Origin: Chitinophaga pinensis
Lineage (GTDB): Bacteria > Bacteroidota > Bacteroidia > SXHM01
DNA: 17,415 nt
Direction: 5' to 3'
NCBI GenBank assembly: GCA_945889235.1
Contig: CAMDBK010000027.1
Span: forward strand, 1 to 17,415
This document shows positions 8,401 to 14,957 of the stretch, one piece after another. The first letter of the stretch is position 1, and each line of letters starts with the position of its first letter. A program made the translations under genes and the position numbers. The notes under the pieces are model-generated. The model made no database searches. It saw only the letters and a list, made by a program, of their open reading frames with translations, and was not told where the DNA came from.

Positions 8401-8742
8401 ACAATTTTACATCCGGGCGATAGAATTAAAGTGCGCGTAGAATTAAGTGTTGACCGTGCAATGGAATTTGTTCACCTGAAAGATATGCGTGCTTCGGGCG
8501 TTGAACCTGAGAATGTGATTTCACAATACAAATACCAGGGCGGCTTAGGCTACTATGAAAGCACGAGAGATGCAGCAACTAATTTCTTTTTCGCTTACCT
8601 GCCGAAAGGAAGTTATGTGTTTGAATATCCTTTGCGTGTTTCACATAAAGGGGATTTTTCAAATGGCATAACCAGCATTCAATGTATGTATGCGCCTGAG
8701 TTTGCAGCACATTCAGAAGGGATTAGGGTAAAGGTGGAGTAA
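2476..8742 (+). CDS. Thioester-containing alpha-2-macroglobulin family protein
   Basis: A 2088-residue bacterial alpha-2-macroglobulin: a periplasmic trap in which protease cleavage of a bait region exposes a thioester that covalently holds the protease. Residues 1-21 are a signal sequence with no lipobox Cys, so it is probably soluble or anchored by its hydrophobic N-terminus, unlike the lipoprotein E. coli ECAM. Order: helical region to about 370; beta-rich macroglobulin domains, with a carboxypeptidase-regulatory-like strand set (GFVVVSRSSG) near 530-590; MG2-type domain with FTDRAIYRPGQ at about 620 and SVEEYKRPKF at about 706; further MG/bait-type domains about 815-1190; low-complexity insert about 1196-1290; A2M (MG7-like) domain from 1296 with IPEALTKWKM; thioester domain about 1490-1860 with CSEQ at 1523-1526 and a late helix APIETQALLIEAF; C-terminal MG10-like domain ending at QCMYAPEFAAHSEG. 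The thioester Cys and Gln are intact. The common partner gene for penicillin-binding protein 1C is not adjacent. Family call is certain; protease targets are unknown. Confidence 0.95.
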   Translation: MKSIKYSLLPASLLLVLLTAFSINNTVRNSKFNYILKNENYEKQWAKVDSLSKKGLTKSALEIVEVIFKDSKKNNNAPQYIKAVIHKMKLSSYLEEDALKKSILELEGELKDAQYPVKSVLHSILAQSYWSYYQQNRWVFTNRTETVDFVPEDLSTWDLKKIVAQVDFHYRKSLEEADKLKELPISAFDAVLMESRNARELRPTVYDFLVHRAIDFYMNEETGLAQPAYKYEIEGAKYFSAANEFGELNISTPDSTSLQFHAVLLLRDVIKFHISDKNPDALVDADLKRLHFVRAHSVDVNKDSLYLAALEKSEKEHIAFPVSTEISYEIANYFFTQGSTYKKGDDDLLKWKKKAAFDKCNEAISRFTTSFGASNCRSLLTSITQKSLTFSTERVNLPDQPFLASVNFANLAKSGEKSSTLYFRIAALDYEKYKKLRRKYYGDEQIKELMNISKTVNETEFTLPDEGDFNVHTVELKLPAQKKGLYVVFASTSPDFTTDGNAVAYSITSFSDLAFSSREEEKGNRGFVVVSRSSGIPLQGVKAQLWEEYYNYSSREYDIRKSGIYTSDVNGMFTVRGKVERENYVLQLNYNGDELFTDNSFYSYYYGEQRAPKSQNTYFFTDRAIYRPGQTIYFKGIVIENNGDKRNIVTKAKITVTLYDVNYEKVASLDLVTNEYGTFSGTFTAPIGVLNGNMTIQNETGSLAVSVEEYKRPKFEVAFKPFTGTFKLSETVKATGTAKAYAGSNIDGAEVKYRVVRSAYFPYPWYCRGWYPQTESMEILNGTATTDANGEFEISFSALPDRSIKKEYKPSFTYTIYADVVDITGETRSSETSVTIGYTALNLSINIPETVNREEKKDYEISTTNPAGEFEAAKGTVIIYKLKTPNDILRKRKWGQPDLFIYNKEQFKADFPDAVYKDEDKRENYAREKEVLNIKFDTEKDKIFKSSQLSALAQGLYLAETISEDKYGEEVKTLNYFTLFSEKATAMPTVIADWFSALKTKAEPGENVQLLIGSSYKDVKVLYEIEQHDSTNNKNYISKREWLTLNNEQRLLSIPVKEEYRGNFSVHLTFFKNNEVFIHSQLITVPYTNKELDIEFETFRNKLQPGEKEQWKLKIKGKKGEKVAAEMVAALYDASLDAFAPNSWYFDIYNYFYSNLGWSADMFDITSSTLYQKNWNPVGPYYQNHIYDQLNWFGYYFSEGYYNYRGSRSGAYFNGDAMMESAAVTEEVMELQSIVVTSAGARAESKKELADGLAKNKIIATGEDRNADTVKFLTPADEKAGQQSGLGGVQARSNFNETAFFYPHLQTDEQGNVIISFTIPEALTKWKMLGFAHTKDLKYSVTQNELVTQKELMVMPNAPRFFREGDKITFSAKVSNLSENSMTGNAQLFLFDALTMQPIDAELKNNSATKTFTAEKGQSAALSWNIEIPEGLSAITYKVVAKAGKFSDGEEMAVPVLTNRMLVTESLPLPVRYNQPKTYKLNKLLTNSSTTLTNHNLTLEFTANPAWYAVQALPYMMEFPYECSEQLFSRYYANSIATHIANSSPKIKAVFDSWKRDSESEKGSTALLSNLEKNQELKSLLLEETPWVMQAKDETELKKRLALLFDLNKMSNELDAALHKLEKAQVSNGGFPWFPGMPDSRYITQHIVTGMGHLQKLGVIDFQKERKAWNMTENAVRYLDDRIREDYENLKKYKADLSKNNLSSEQIQYLYARSFFQSQIEISSNNKEAFNYYKGQSEKFWLENSRYMQGMIALALHRYATKTIPTDIMKSLKENSLHSDEMGMYWKDMSGGFYWHQAPIETQALLIEAFDEVSNDQDAVAELKIWLLKQKQTQDWKTTKATAEACYALLLKGTDWLEETPSVEINVGEYRVYNGRPNDRINFTDIYIGDQTDAGTGYFKTSWSGKEITKEMGEVKVNITSVKQEKGIAWGALYWQYFEQLDKITPAETPLKLTKKLFLEKSSATGPVITPVTAQTILHPGDRIKVRVELSVDRAMEFVHLKDMRASGVEPENVISQYKYQGGLGYYESTRDAATNFFFAYLPKGSYVFEYPLRVSHKGDFSNGITSIQCMYAPEFAAHSEGIRVKVE

Positions 8743-8746
8743 AGTT

Positions 8747-8754
8747 TATTTTTG
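8747..8754 (+). promoter_or_regulatory. TAnnTTTG -7 element before the glycosyltransferase gene
   Basis: TATTTTTG is an exact -7 match placed 20 bases before the TTG start at 8775 and just after the preceding stop (8742). It suggests the glycosyltransferase has its own promoter besides possible read-through from the A2M gene. No clear -33 box is visible. Confidence 0.45.
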
Positions 8755-8774
8755 CGCGAGCTAAAAAAATTCTT

Positions 8775-10451
8775 TTGCTGAACAAAACGAAATCTTACTT
8801 TTTCTTTGCTGCAATTATTGCAGTTTATATCATCAGTGGTTTTATTGATATGATGGATGTGGATGCTTCGCAGTATGCCTCTATTGCACGCGAAATGCTG
8901 GAGCGTGGAGATTACCTGCATGTTACCAATCGCTATGCGGATTATTTAGACAAGCCACCCTTATTGTTCTGGCTGTCTGCGTTGTCATTTAAGATTTTTG
9001 GTATTTCAAATTTTGCTTACAAGCTGCCATCATTGCTGTTTGCATTGCTTGGAATTTTTTCCACTTACAAGTTAGGCAAGCTGCTGTATTCCGAAAAAAC
9101 AGGAATGCTTGCAGCATTGATGTTTGCTTCCTGCCAGGCAATGTTTCTTATCACCAATGATATAAGAACAGATACTATTCTGACCGGAGCAATTATTTTT
9201 TCCATCTGGAATATTGCAGCATTCAATCAGTCAGGCAAACTGACTTCTTTCTTTGCAGGCTTTATTGGAATTGCATTAGCAATGCTTGCCAAAGGTCCAA
9301 TAGGATTAATGGTTCCGGTGTTAGCTTTCGGCTCACACTTTATTTTGAAACGTGAGAGGAAAAACATTTTCAGGTGGCAGTGGCTTTTAGGATTGTTGGT
9401 CGTTGCAACTCTACTTTCTCCAATGTTGATCGGGTTGTATCAGCAGTTTGATATGCACCCTGAAAAAAATATTTCAGGTGTTCGCTTTTACTTGTGGGAT
9501 CAAAGTTTCGGAAGACTGACAGGAGATAATCCTTTTATTAACAGTCAGGAGAAACCCCAGCAGACAGATCCTTTCTTTTTTGTCCATAGTTTTTTGTGGG
9601 CATTTCTACCGTGGAGTTTGTTTTTTATTTTCGGCTATTGGGAGAAAATGAAAACTTTATTTCTGAATAAATTCAGTTTAAAAGAAAATGAAGAAGCAAT
9701 TACAACAGGCGGATTTACTTTAGTTTTTATTGCCATGAGTTTGTCGGATTATAAGTTGCCACATTATATTTTTATAATACTTCCATTGGCTGCGATTATC
9801 AGTGCAGATTATATTTTACAAACTTTTGAAAACACTGAAAAGAAAAAACTGCAACGTATTTTCAGTATTACTCAAACTATTATAACTGCATTGATTTGGT
9901 TAATAATTCTGACCATTTGCATTTATTTTTTTCCGATAAAAAGCGTTTTACTTTGGTTGTGTTTAATTGTGTTTGTTGGATTAACTGTTTCCCTGTCTTT
10001 TAAAAAATCAGAACCCTTTCAAAAAATAATTGTTGTTTCTTTAATCACAATGATTGGCGCTAATTTTATGCTGAGCACACACTTTTATCCAACACTGCTT
10101 ACCTATCAAAGTACTAATGCAGCGGGAAGATTTGCAGAAAGCAAAAATATTCTAAAAGAACAATTTGTTTGTTTCCTTTCGGGTGGACATTCACTCGATT
10201 TTTACTGCAGAAGAATTGTTCCGTGGATTCAATCTCCGTCAGCAATTGAAGAGAAAAAAGAGACGGGTGATGTTTGGGTTTTTACCAACGAAGAAGGCAA
10301 AAAAGAAATTGAAAAATCAAACATAAATCCTGATACAATAATCAGCTATGAAGATTACGGAGTAACGTCACTTTCACTGCCTTTTCTTATACCTGAACAA
10401 CGTGAATCTGTTTTGAGAAAAAGATATTTGTTGCGTTTCAAAAAAGATTAA
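8775..10451 (+). CDS. ArnT/PMT-like (GT39/GT83) membrane glycosyltransferase
   Basis: A polytopic membrane protein of about 558 residues that resembles ArnT/protein-mannosyltransferase GT-C enzymes, which transfer a sugar from a polyprenyl phosphate donor to a lipid or protein on the periplasmic face. After the first membrane helix comes the periplasmic loop DVDASQYASIAREML (about 27-41), with acidic residues in the place of the ArnT catalytic DE motif, then YLDKPPLLFWL (about 55-65), the KPP motif typical of this family. Roughly ten to twelve hydrophobic helices follow to about residue 430, then a soluble C-terminal part with SYEDYGVTSLSLPF. The start is probably TTG at 8775 (or CTG at 8778): there is no in-frame ATG before the first helix. 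Length matches ArnT (about 550). Acceptor and sugar cannot be told from sequence; lipid A or glycoprotein modification are both possible. Its TAA overlaps the stop of the convergent hydrolase gene. Confidence 0.85.
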   Translation: MLNKTKSYFFFAAIIAVYIISGFIDMMDVDASQYASIAREMLERGDYLHVTNRYADYLDKPPLLFWLSALSFKIFGISNFAYKLPSLLFALLGIFSTYKLGKLLYSEKTGMLAALMFASCQAMFLITNDIRTDTILTGAIIFSIWNIAAFNQSGKLTSFFAGFIGIALAMLAKGPIGLMVPVLAFGSHFILKRERKNIFRWQWLLGLLVVATLLSPMLIGLYQQFDMHPEKNISGVRFYLWDQSFGRLTGDNPFINSQEKPQQTDPFFFVHSFLWAFLPWSLFFIFGYWEKMKTLFLNKFSLKENEEAITTGGFTLVFIAMSLSDYKLPHYIFIILPLAAIISADYILQTFENTEKKKLQRIFSITQTIITALIWLIILTICIYFFPIKSVLLWLCLIVFVGLTVSLSFKKSEPFQKIIVVSLITMIGANFMLSTHFYPTLLTYQSTNAAGRFAESKNILKEQFVCFLSGGHSLDFYCRRIVPWIQSPSAIEEKKETGDVWVFTNEEGKKEIEKSNINPDTIISYEDYGVTSLSLPFLIPEQRESVLRKRYLLRFKKD

Positions 10452-11209
10452 TTGCTAAGAAATTTTATCACTGCATTATATAATTCTTCCGGTTTTTCAG
10501 CATGCACCCAATGGCCGGAATTAATTGAACTGATTTCCGAATTCGGGTAAAGTATTTTTATTTCTGTTTCATCTGTATCGCTGATGTAGTGCGATTTTTC
10601 AGCGGCAATAAACAGTACAGGAACTTTTGAACCTTTTGTTATTTCAACACCTACTTCATGAATATTTTCTGCAATTACACGCAGATTGAATTTCCATTCA
10701 AACTGTGTGTTGTCGTTTTCTTTTCGCGTAAGATTTTTCAGCAGAAATTGTTTAGTTCCAAAATCTGAAAAGTATTTTGACAATATTTCATCTGCTTCAT
10801 TTCTTGATTTTAAATTTTCAATGTCAACCGAAAGTAATGCAGTTAAAATATGATCGTGATGAAGCGGATAAGCCCGCGGAGCAATATCCACAACAATTAA
10901 TTTCTTTATTCTTTCGGTATGTTCATCTGAAAAATACATTGCAACTTTTCCACCCATGCTATGGCCGATGATGTTTGCTTTTTCAATTTTATGTTCATCA
11001 AAAAATTCAAACAAATCATCACTCATTACTTTGTAGTTCCACTCATCGTTGTGCGGTGATTGACCGTGATTGCGCAGGTCAACAAGGTAAACGGTAAAGG
11101 TTTCAGCAAACTTTTTACCGAGCGTAAACCAGTTGTCCAGCATTCCGAAAAGCCCGTGAAGAATTACAAGCGGCTCACCTTCTCCTAGTTTTTTGTAACT
11201 AAGCTTCAT
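10448..11209 (-). CDS. Alpha/beta hydrolase, YbfF-like esterase
   Basis: A 253-residue alpha/beta-hydrolase. HGLFGMLDNW (residues 18-27) is the oxyanion-hole segment, VDLRNHGQSP (43-52) the strand after it, and GHSMGG (82-87) the nucleophile elbow with Ser84. GHWVHAEKPEEL near the C-terminus carries the catalytic His233; Asp108 in VVDIAP is a likely acid, as described for E. coli YbfF. There is no signal peptide, so it acts in the cytoplasm, probably on short acyl esters or thioesters; the true substrate is unknown. I chose the ATG at 11209 over the TTG one codon upstream. The gene begins inside the end of pdxJ (11-nt overlap), so the two are translationally coupled. Its stop overlaps the convergent glycosyltransferase stop in the shared TTAA at 10448-10451. 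Confidence 0.9.
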   Translation of the reverse strand: MKLSYKKLGEGEPLVILHGLFGMLDNWFTLGKKFAETFTVYLVDLRNHGQSPHNDEWNYKVMSDDLFEFFDEHKIEKANIIGHSMGGKVAMYFSDEHTERIKKLIVVDIAPRAYPLHHDHILTALLSVDIENLKSRNEADEILSKYFSDFGTKQFLLKNLTRKENDNTQFEWKFNLRVIAENIHEVGVEITKGSKVPVLFIAAEKSHYISDTDETEIKILYPNSEISSINSGHWVHAEKPEELYNAVIKFLSN

Positions 11210-11924
11210 CAACTAATTGGCGCAAATAAAGCTGAACACTGTTCTCTAAACCAAAATACAACGCATCTGAAATCAGTGCATGACCAATAGATACTTCCAG
11301 TAATCCCGGAATATTTTGTTTAAAATATTTAAGATTTTCCAGACTTAAATCGTGTCCGGCATTTATTCCGAGTTGTAATTCATTTGCAATTTTTGCAGCA
11401 GCTAGAAAAGGTTCAATTGCTTTTTCTTTATTTAAAGAAAAATCGTGTGCATACGATTCGGTGTAAAGCTCTATTCTATCCGTGCCTGTTGCTTTTGCGC
11501 CTTCCACCATTTTTTCATCTGCATCCACAAAAATGGAAGTGCGAATTCCGTTACGTTTGAATTCAGAAATTATTTCTATCAGAAAATCTTTATGTGAAAG
11601 TGTATTCCAACCGTGGTCAGAAGTCAGTTGTCCTGTTCCATCAGGAACCAATGTTACCTGTGTTGGTTTTACTTCCCGCACCAAATCAATAAATTTTTTC
11701 TCGCGTGGATTTCCTTCAATATTGAATTCCGTTTTTACTATTCTTTTTAATTCATAAACATCGTTGTAACGGATATGCCTTTCATCTGGCCTAGGATGAA
11801 CTGTAATTCCCTGCGCCCCGAAACGTTCACAGTCCATTGCTACTTTCAGCAAGTCGGGAACATTACCGCCACGAGCATTTCGCAGAGTTGCAATTTTGTT
11901 GATGTTTACGCTTAATCGTGTCAT
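11199..11924 (-). CDS. pdxJ: Pyridoxine 5'-phosphate synthase
   Basis: PdxJ closes the last step of DXP-dependent vitamin B6 synthesis, joining 3-amino-1-hydroxyacetone phosphate with deoxyxylulose 5-phosphate to give pyridoxine 5'-phosphate in the cytoplasm. The 241-residue TIM barrel is full length. Visible family motifs: LSVNINKIATLRNARGG (residues 4-20), TVHPRPDERHI (41-51) with His43 and Arg45, FNIEGNP (67-73) with Glu70, LVPDGTGQLTSDHGW (92-106), GINAGHDLSLENL (186-198) with His191, and EVSIGHALISDAL (210-222). These include the His, Glu and His residues that match the catalytic residues of E. coli PdxJ. The ATG at 11924 has a well-placed -7 promoter element upstream. It is first in an operon with the hydrolase and divergent from the CBS-domain gene. 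Confidence 0.98.
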   Translation of the reverse strand: MTRLSVNINKIATLRNARGGNVPDLLKVAMDCERFGAQGITVHPRPDERHIRYNDVYELKRIVKTEFNIEGNPREKKFIDLVREVKPTQVTLVPDGTGQLTSDHGWNTLSHKDFLIEIISEFKRNGIRTSIFVDADEKMVEGAKATGTDRIELYTESYAHDFSLNKEKAIEPFLAAAKIANELQLGINAGHDLSLENLKYFKQNIPGLLEVSIGHALISDALYFGLENSVQLYLRQLVDEA

Positions 11925-11941
11925 TAGTCTGATTTTCTTCG

Positions 11942-11949
11942 CAAAAATA
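11942..11949 (-). promoter_or_regulatory. TAnnTTTG -7 element for pdxJ
   Basis: Read on the minus strand this is TATTTTTG, an exact -7 match whose last base lies 17 bases before the pdxJ ATG, giving a leader of roughly 13 nt. No good -33 box was found at 19-21 bp. Confidence 0.5.
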
Positions 11950-11976
11950 GGATTTGAACCAACCTAAATTAGTTCT

Positions 11977-12007
11977 TTTGTGTTTTATCTGAAAACATGT
12001 AGGTTTG
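11977..12007 (+). promoter_or_regulatory. Complete Bacteroidota-type promoter for the CBS/Omp85 operon
   Basis: TTTG at 11977-11980, exactly 19 bases, then TAGGTTTG at 12000-12007: both the -33 and the -7 boxes match the Bacteroidota vegetative consensus with standard spacing. This is the best promoter in the window. Transcription would begin near 12013, leaving a 5' leader of about 90 nt before the ATG at 12102; I see no known riboswitch in that leader. Confidence 0.65.
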
Positions 12008-12101
12008 CGACCATTATTTAAAGCAGATTACAAACATTTTCAGATTTTAAACGTTTCAGGCATACAGTTTGCAGATAAAGAGTAGAAATATAAATGAAGT
12101 C

Positions 12102-12764
12102 ATGTTAGTCAGAGAACTTATAACCGATGAAATTCCCCCGCTGAAAACCACTGATACCGGGCGTAAAGCTTTGTCGTGGATGGAAGAATTTAAGGTGGCT
12201 CACCTTCCAGTTATAGACGGAACAAATTACGTAGGCATGGTTTCGGAGGCTGACATACTTGACAGCAATACTCCTGACCAGCTACTTACTAAACATCCGT
12301 TAACGCTAAATAATCCTGAAAATATTGCCAACCAGCATGTGTATGATGCTATTCGAATGGCTGCAAACCTTAACTTGACAGTAATTCCAGTGGTGGACGA
12401 AACACACAAGTATCTTGGAATGGTTACTACCAACAACCTGATACAAAACACAAATAAAATGGCAGCCATCAATGAGCCCGGAGGAATTCTGGTACTTGAA
12501 ATGAATGTAAGAGATTACTCGCTGACAGAAGTGGCACGAATTGTTGAATCGAATGATGCAAAAATTCTCAGTTCGTATATCCGCACATTGCCGGGAACTG
12601 ATAACATGGAGTTGACTCTTAAAATTAATAAAGAAGAACTTGACGGAATTATTCAGGCTTTTGAACGCTACAGCTACAACATTGTAGCAACATTTAATGA
12701 AACAAAACATCTTGAAGATTTAAAAAATCGTTTCGAGTCGTTTATGAAATTCATTAATATCTGA
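12102..12764 (+). CDS. CBS-domain pair protein with ACT-like C-terminus
   Basis: A 220-residue cytoplasmic protein with two CBS repeats: about residues 2-58 (MLVRELITDEIPPLKTTDT, VAHLPVIDG, YVGMVSEADI) and about 65-120 (DAIRMAANLNLTVIPVVDE, YLGMVTTNNLI). CBS pairs bind adenosine nucleotides and act as sensors. Residues about 135-205 form an ACT-like regulatory domain (LEMNVRDYSLTEVARIVES, then AKILSSYIR). I chose the ATG at 12102: the family begins at the MLVxELI-x-DEIPPLK motif; an in-frame TTG at 12069 would add 11 unsupported residues. The same protein is often found divergent from pdxJ and followed by nadK in Bacteroidota; here the next gene is an Omp85-like barrel that starts on the last base of this stop codon. 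Its ligand and target are unknown. Confidence 0.88.
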   Translation: MLVRELITDEIPPLKTTDTGRKALSWMEEFKVAHLPVIDGTNYVGMVSEADILDSNTPDQLLTKHPLTLNNPENIANQHVYDAIRMAANLNLTVIPVVDETHKYLGMVTTNNLIQNTNKMAAINEPGGILVLEMNVRDYSLTEVARIVESNDAKILSSYIRTLPGTDNMELTLKINKEELDGIIQAFERYSYNIVATFNETKHLEDLKNRFESFMKFINI

Positions 12765-14179
12765 TGATAGGGAAATTTCTTCCTGTATCAATTCTGATTT
12801 CATTTTTATTTTCAATTACTCTTTCAGCGCAGGAACATTCAACTGTTGTGAACGACAGTCTGTTTGTTGTAAACAGCATTACGCTGAACGGAAATAAACG
12901 TACGAAAGAGAAAATTATTCTCCGCGAAATTCCTTTTCACCTTGGCGATACAATAGCTAAAAAAAATCTTGATTATATTATTGAGCGCACGCGATTCAAC
13001 GTATTCAACACGTTGCTGTTTACAATCGTAACGGTTGATACAATTATTACAGGAAACAAATTAGATGTAACTATAAACATGCAGGAACGCTGGTACATCT
13101 GGCCTGTTCCGTTTGTGCAAATTGCTGAACGAAATTTAAATGCATGGTGGCAGAACAAAGATTTTTCGCGACTTGATTACGGAGTTATAACAACGCATAC
13201 TAATTTCCGGGGAAGAAAAGAAAAACTGATTGCGCTCATCCGCCTTGGGTTTAATACGCAGTATAGATTGACGTATGAAAAACCTTACCTCAATAAAAAA
13301 CAAACGCTCGGATTGGTTGTAACAGCAGGCTATTCAGAGCACAAGGAAATCTGGTATTCATCTTATAACAACAAACAACAATTTTTTAAAGACCCTAAAA
13401 AAGATGTAAGAAAAGAATTTGATGCCGGTTTCGGCATGGTGTACCGTCACGGATTGTATATCAAACATCGTTTGGATTTAGCCTATTATAATGCAAGTAT
13501 TCAGGATACACTTGCAAAATTAAATCCTGATTATTTTGCCGGACACGGAAATAAAACACAATACTTTACTGCTGCTTACATCTTTGAATATGATTTCCGT
13601 GATGTGAAAATTTATCCGCTGAAAGGACAATATGCTGAAGTGGTTTTGACAAAATACGGACTAGGAATTTTGAACAGTGAAAAGACAGATATGCTGACTG
13701 CTGAACTCACATTCAAAAAATTCTGGGAGTTGAGTAAGCGTTTTTATTTTGCATCAGGGTTGAAAGCAAAAATCTCGAACCGCTCGTTCCAACCTTATTA
13801 TATTCAGCGCGGGCTGGGCTACATGGAAGATTTTGTGCGCAGTTATGAATACTATGTTATGGATGGAAGACACTATGCTTATTTTAAATCAGAATTGAAA
13901 TTTGCGATTATTCCAACCAAACTGTGGAACATGAAATTTATTAAGAAAGGAAAATTCAATCCGCTGCCGTATGCACTTTATATCAAAGCGCTTTTTGATG
14001 GCGGCTATGTGTATTCCGACCAATACAGAGAAAATAATCCGCTTACCAATTCATGGTTATACGGTGGTGGAGTGGGACTTGATTTTGTAACGTATTACGA
14101 CCGTGTGCTGCGTTTAGAATATTCAATAAACAAGTTGGGCAAGCCGGGTTTTTACATCCATTTTATTGCTCCGATTTAG
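12764..14179 (+). CDS. Single-POTRA Omp85-family (BamA/TamA-like) outer membrane protein
   Basis: A 471-residue outer-membrane protein. Residues 1-22 are a signal peptide cleaved around LSA-QEHS. Residues about 28-112 form one POTRA domain (VNSITLNGNKRTKEKIILREIPFHLGD, given here as VNSITLNGNKRTKEK plus ILREIPFHLGD), ending at INMQERWYIWP. From about 120 on, alternating aromatic and polar strands form a beta-barrel, ending in YIHFIAPI at the C-terminus. The DFVRSYEYYVMDGRHYAYF segment (356-374) matches the L6 loop of Omp85 proteins, where VRG(F/Y) is usual; here it is VRSY (358-361). Omp85 proteins insert or export outer-membrane proteins or lipids; a single POTRA and short length argue against this being the essential BamA. 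Its ATG overlaps the CBS stop by one base (TGATG), so translation is coupled. Specific substrate unknown. Confidence 0.82.
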   Translation: MIGKFLPVSILISFLFSITLSAQEHSTVVNDSLFVVNSITLNGNKRTKEKIILREIPFHLGDTIAKKNLDYIIERTRFNVFNTLLFTIVTVDTIITGNKLDVTINMQERWYIWPVPFVQIAERNLNAWWQNKDFSRLDYGVITTHTNFRGRKEKLIALIRLGFNTQYRLTYEKPYLNKKQTLGLVVTAGYSEHKEIWYSSYNNKQQFFKDPKKDVRKEFDAGFGMVYRHGLYIKHRLDLAYYNASIQDTLAKLNPDYFAGHGNKTQYFTAAYIFEYDFRDVKIYPLKGQYAEVVLTKYGLGILNSEKTDMLTAELTFKKFWELSKRFYFASGLKAKISNRSFQPYYIQRGLGYMEDFVRSYEYYVMDGRHYAYFKSELKFAIIPTKLWNMKFIKKGKFNPLPYALYIKALFDGGYVYSDQYRENNPLTNSWLYGGGVGLDFVTYYDRVLRLEYSINKLGKPGFYIHFIAPI

Positions 14180-14194
14180 GAGCTGAACAATAAA

Positions 14195-14202
14195 TATATT
14201 TT
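14195..14202 (+). promoter_or_regulatory. Near-consensus -7 element before the small barrel gene
   Basis: TATATTTT differs from TAnnTTTG only at the last base and lies 40 bases before the ATG at 14243, in the 63-bp gap after the Omp85 gene. A small hairpin (TCAGAG 14218-14223, CTCTGA 14233-14238) sits just before the start. Weak candidate. Confidence 0.25.
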
Positions 14203-14242
14203 TCTGGCGTTCTATTATCAGAGAACCTTAAACTCTGAAGCC

Positions 14243-14905
14243 ATGAACAACAAACTATTTTATCTCGCCCCGGTTGTTTCGTTGGTAGGCATTGCAATTC
14301 CTAATCATGAGGCAATGGCACAACAGATGCAACCCAAAAATCCTAACAGCGGAAATCTGCAATTTGGTTTTCGCGGAACAATTAATCCGTTTACAAAAAA
14401 CGGAACATCGTGGGTTAGTTACGGTGCGCAACTGCGAGTAAAAGTTGCGCGCAGATTTAATACCGAATGGTTTGCAGATTACTACCCTTCTATTATGAAA
14501 GGAAAAACAGAGCGCAAAGATATTCGTGCAGGTGCAGTAGCTCTATATTACCCGCTGCACGAAATTTATACCGGCAAAGAATGTACTCCGTATTTTTCAT
14601 TCGGTACTACCGCTACCTACACTACTATTACAGCACGGAAGTTTGATGCTAATGAACAACAAGTAAGTCGCTGGAGTTTTGGAATACTTGCAGGAATGGG
14701 AATGTTGCTGCACGTAACACCGAAAATGGATATTGGCTTTGTAACACAGTATATCGGGCAACTGGGTTCGCGATTCAAATTCAATTCAACCAGTACAATT
14801 TCACCGGAAAGATTCCCTGTTCAATTACCCACAACGAAAGTTAATTTTGAAGGGCAGCTTCTATTTTGCATGAGCATGAATTATACGATAGGGGATTTGT
14901 GGTGA
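14243..14905 (+). CDS. Small outer-membrane beta-barrel protein
   Basis: A 220-residue secreted barrel. The signal peptide (MNNKLFYLAPVVSLVGIA...) is probably cleaved at AMA-QQ, residues 25-27. The mature part is about eight amphipathic strands such as NLQFGFRGTINPF, WVSYGAQLRVKVARRF, AVALYYPLHEIY, YFSFGTTATYTTI, WSFGILAGMGMLLHV, MDIGFVTQYIGQL and LLFCMSMNYTIGDLW, ending in an aromatic residue as outer-membrane barrels usually do. This fits the OmpX/OmpW-like or 'porin family' eight-stranded barrels of Bacteroidota, but I cannot name a specific family. It follows the Omp85-like gene by 63 bp on the same strand, so co-transcription is possible. Role unknown. Confidence 0.75.
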   Translation: MNNKLFYLAPVVSLVGIAIPNHEAMAQQMQPKNPNSGNLQFGFRGTINPFTKNGTSWVSYGAQLRVKVARRFNTEWFADYYPSIMKGKTERKDIRAGAVALYYPLHEIYTGKECTPYFSFGTTATYTTITARKFDANEQQVSRWSFGILAGMGMLLHVTPKMDIGFVTQYIGQLGSRFKFNSTSTISPERFPVQLPTTKVNFEGQLLFCMSMNYTIGDLW

Positions 14906-14932
14906 AATAAAAAAAGGTTTTCAGAAATCATT

Positions 14933-14940
14933 TATCTTTG
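14933..14940 (+). promoter_or_regulatory. TAnnTTTG -7 element for the toxin-antitoxin unit
   Basis: TATCTTTG is an exact -7 match ending 17 bases before the antitoxin ATG at 14958, giving a leader of about 13 nt. No clear -33 box was found. Confidence 0.5.
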
Positions 14941-14957
14941 TAAAAAACACAGATACA

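Noticed and set aside
8755..8774. An upstream ATG for the glycosyltransferase
   Set aside because: There is no in-frame ATG or GTG between the preceding stop and the first membrane helix; the TTG at 8775 is the best available start.
12013..12101. Riboswitch in the CBS gene leader
   Set aside because: No known aptamer pattern or strong paired stem is visible; only the length is notable.
14218..14238. Hairpin TCAGAG...CTCTGA just before the small barrel gene
   Set aside because: Six-bp arms with a 9-base AT-rich loop and no T-run; too weak to call a terminator or regulator.
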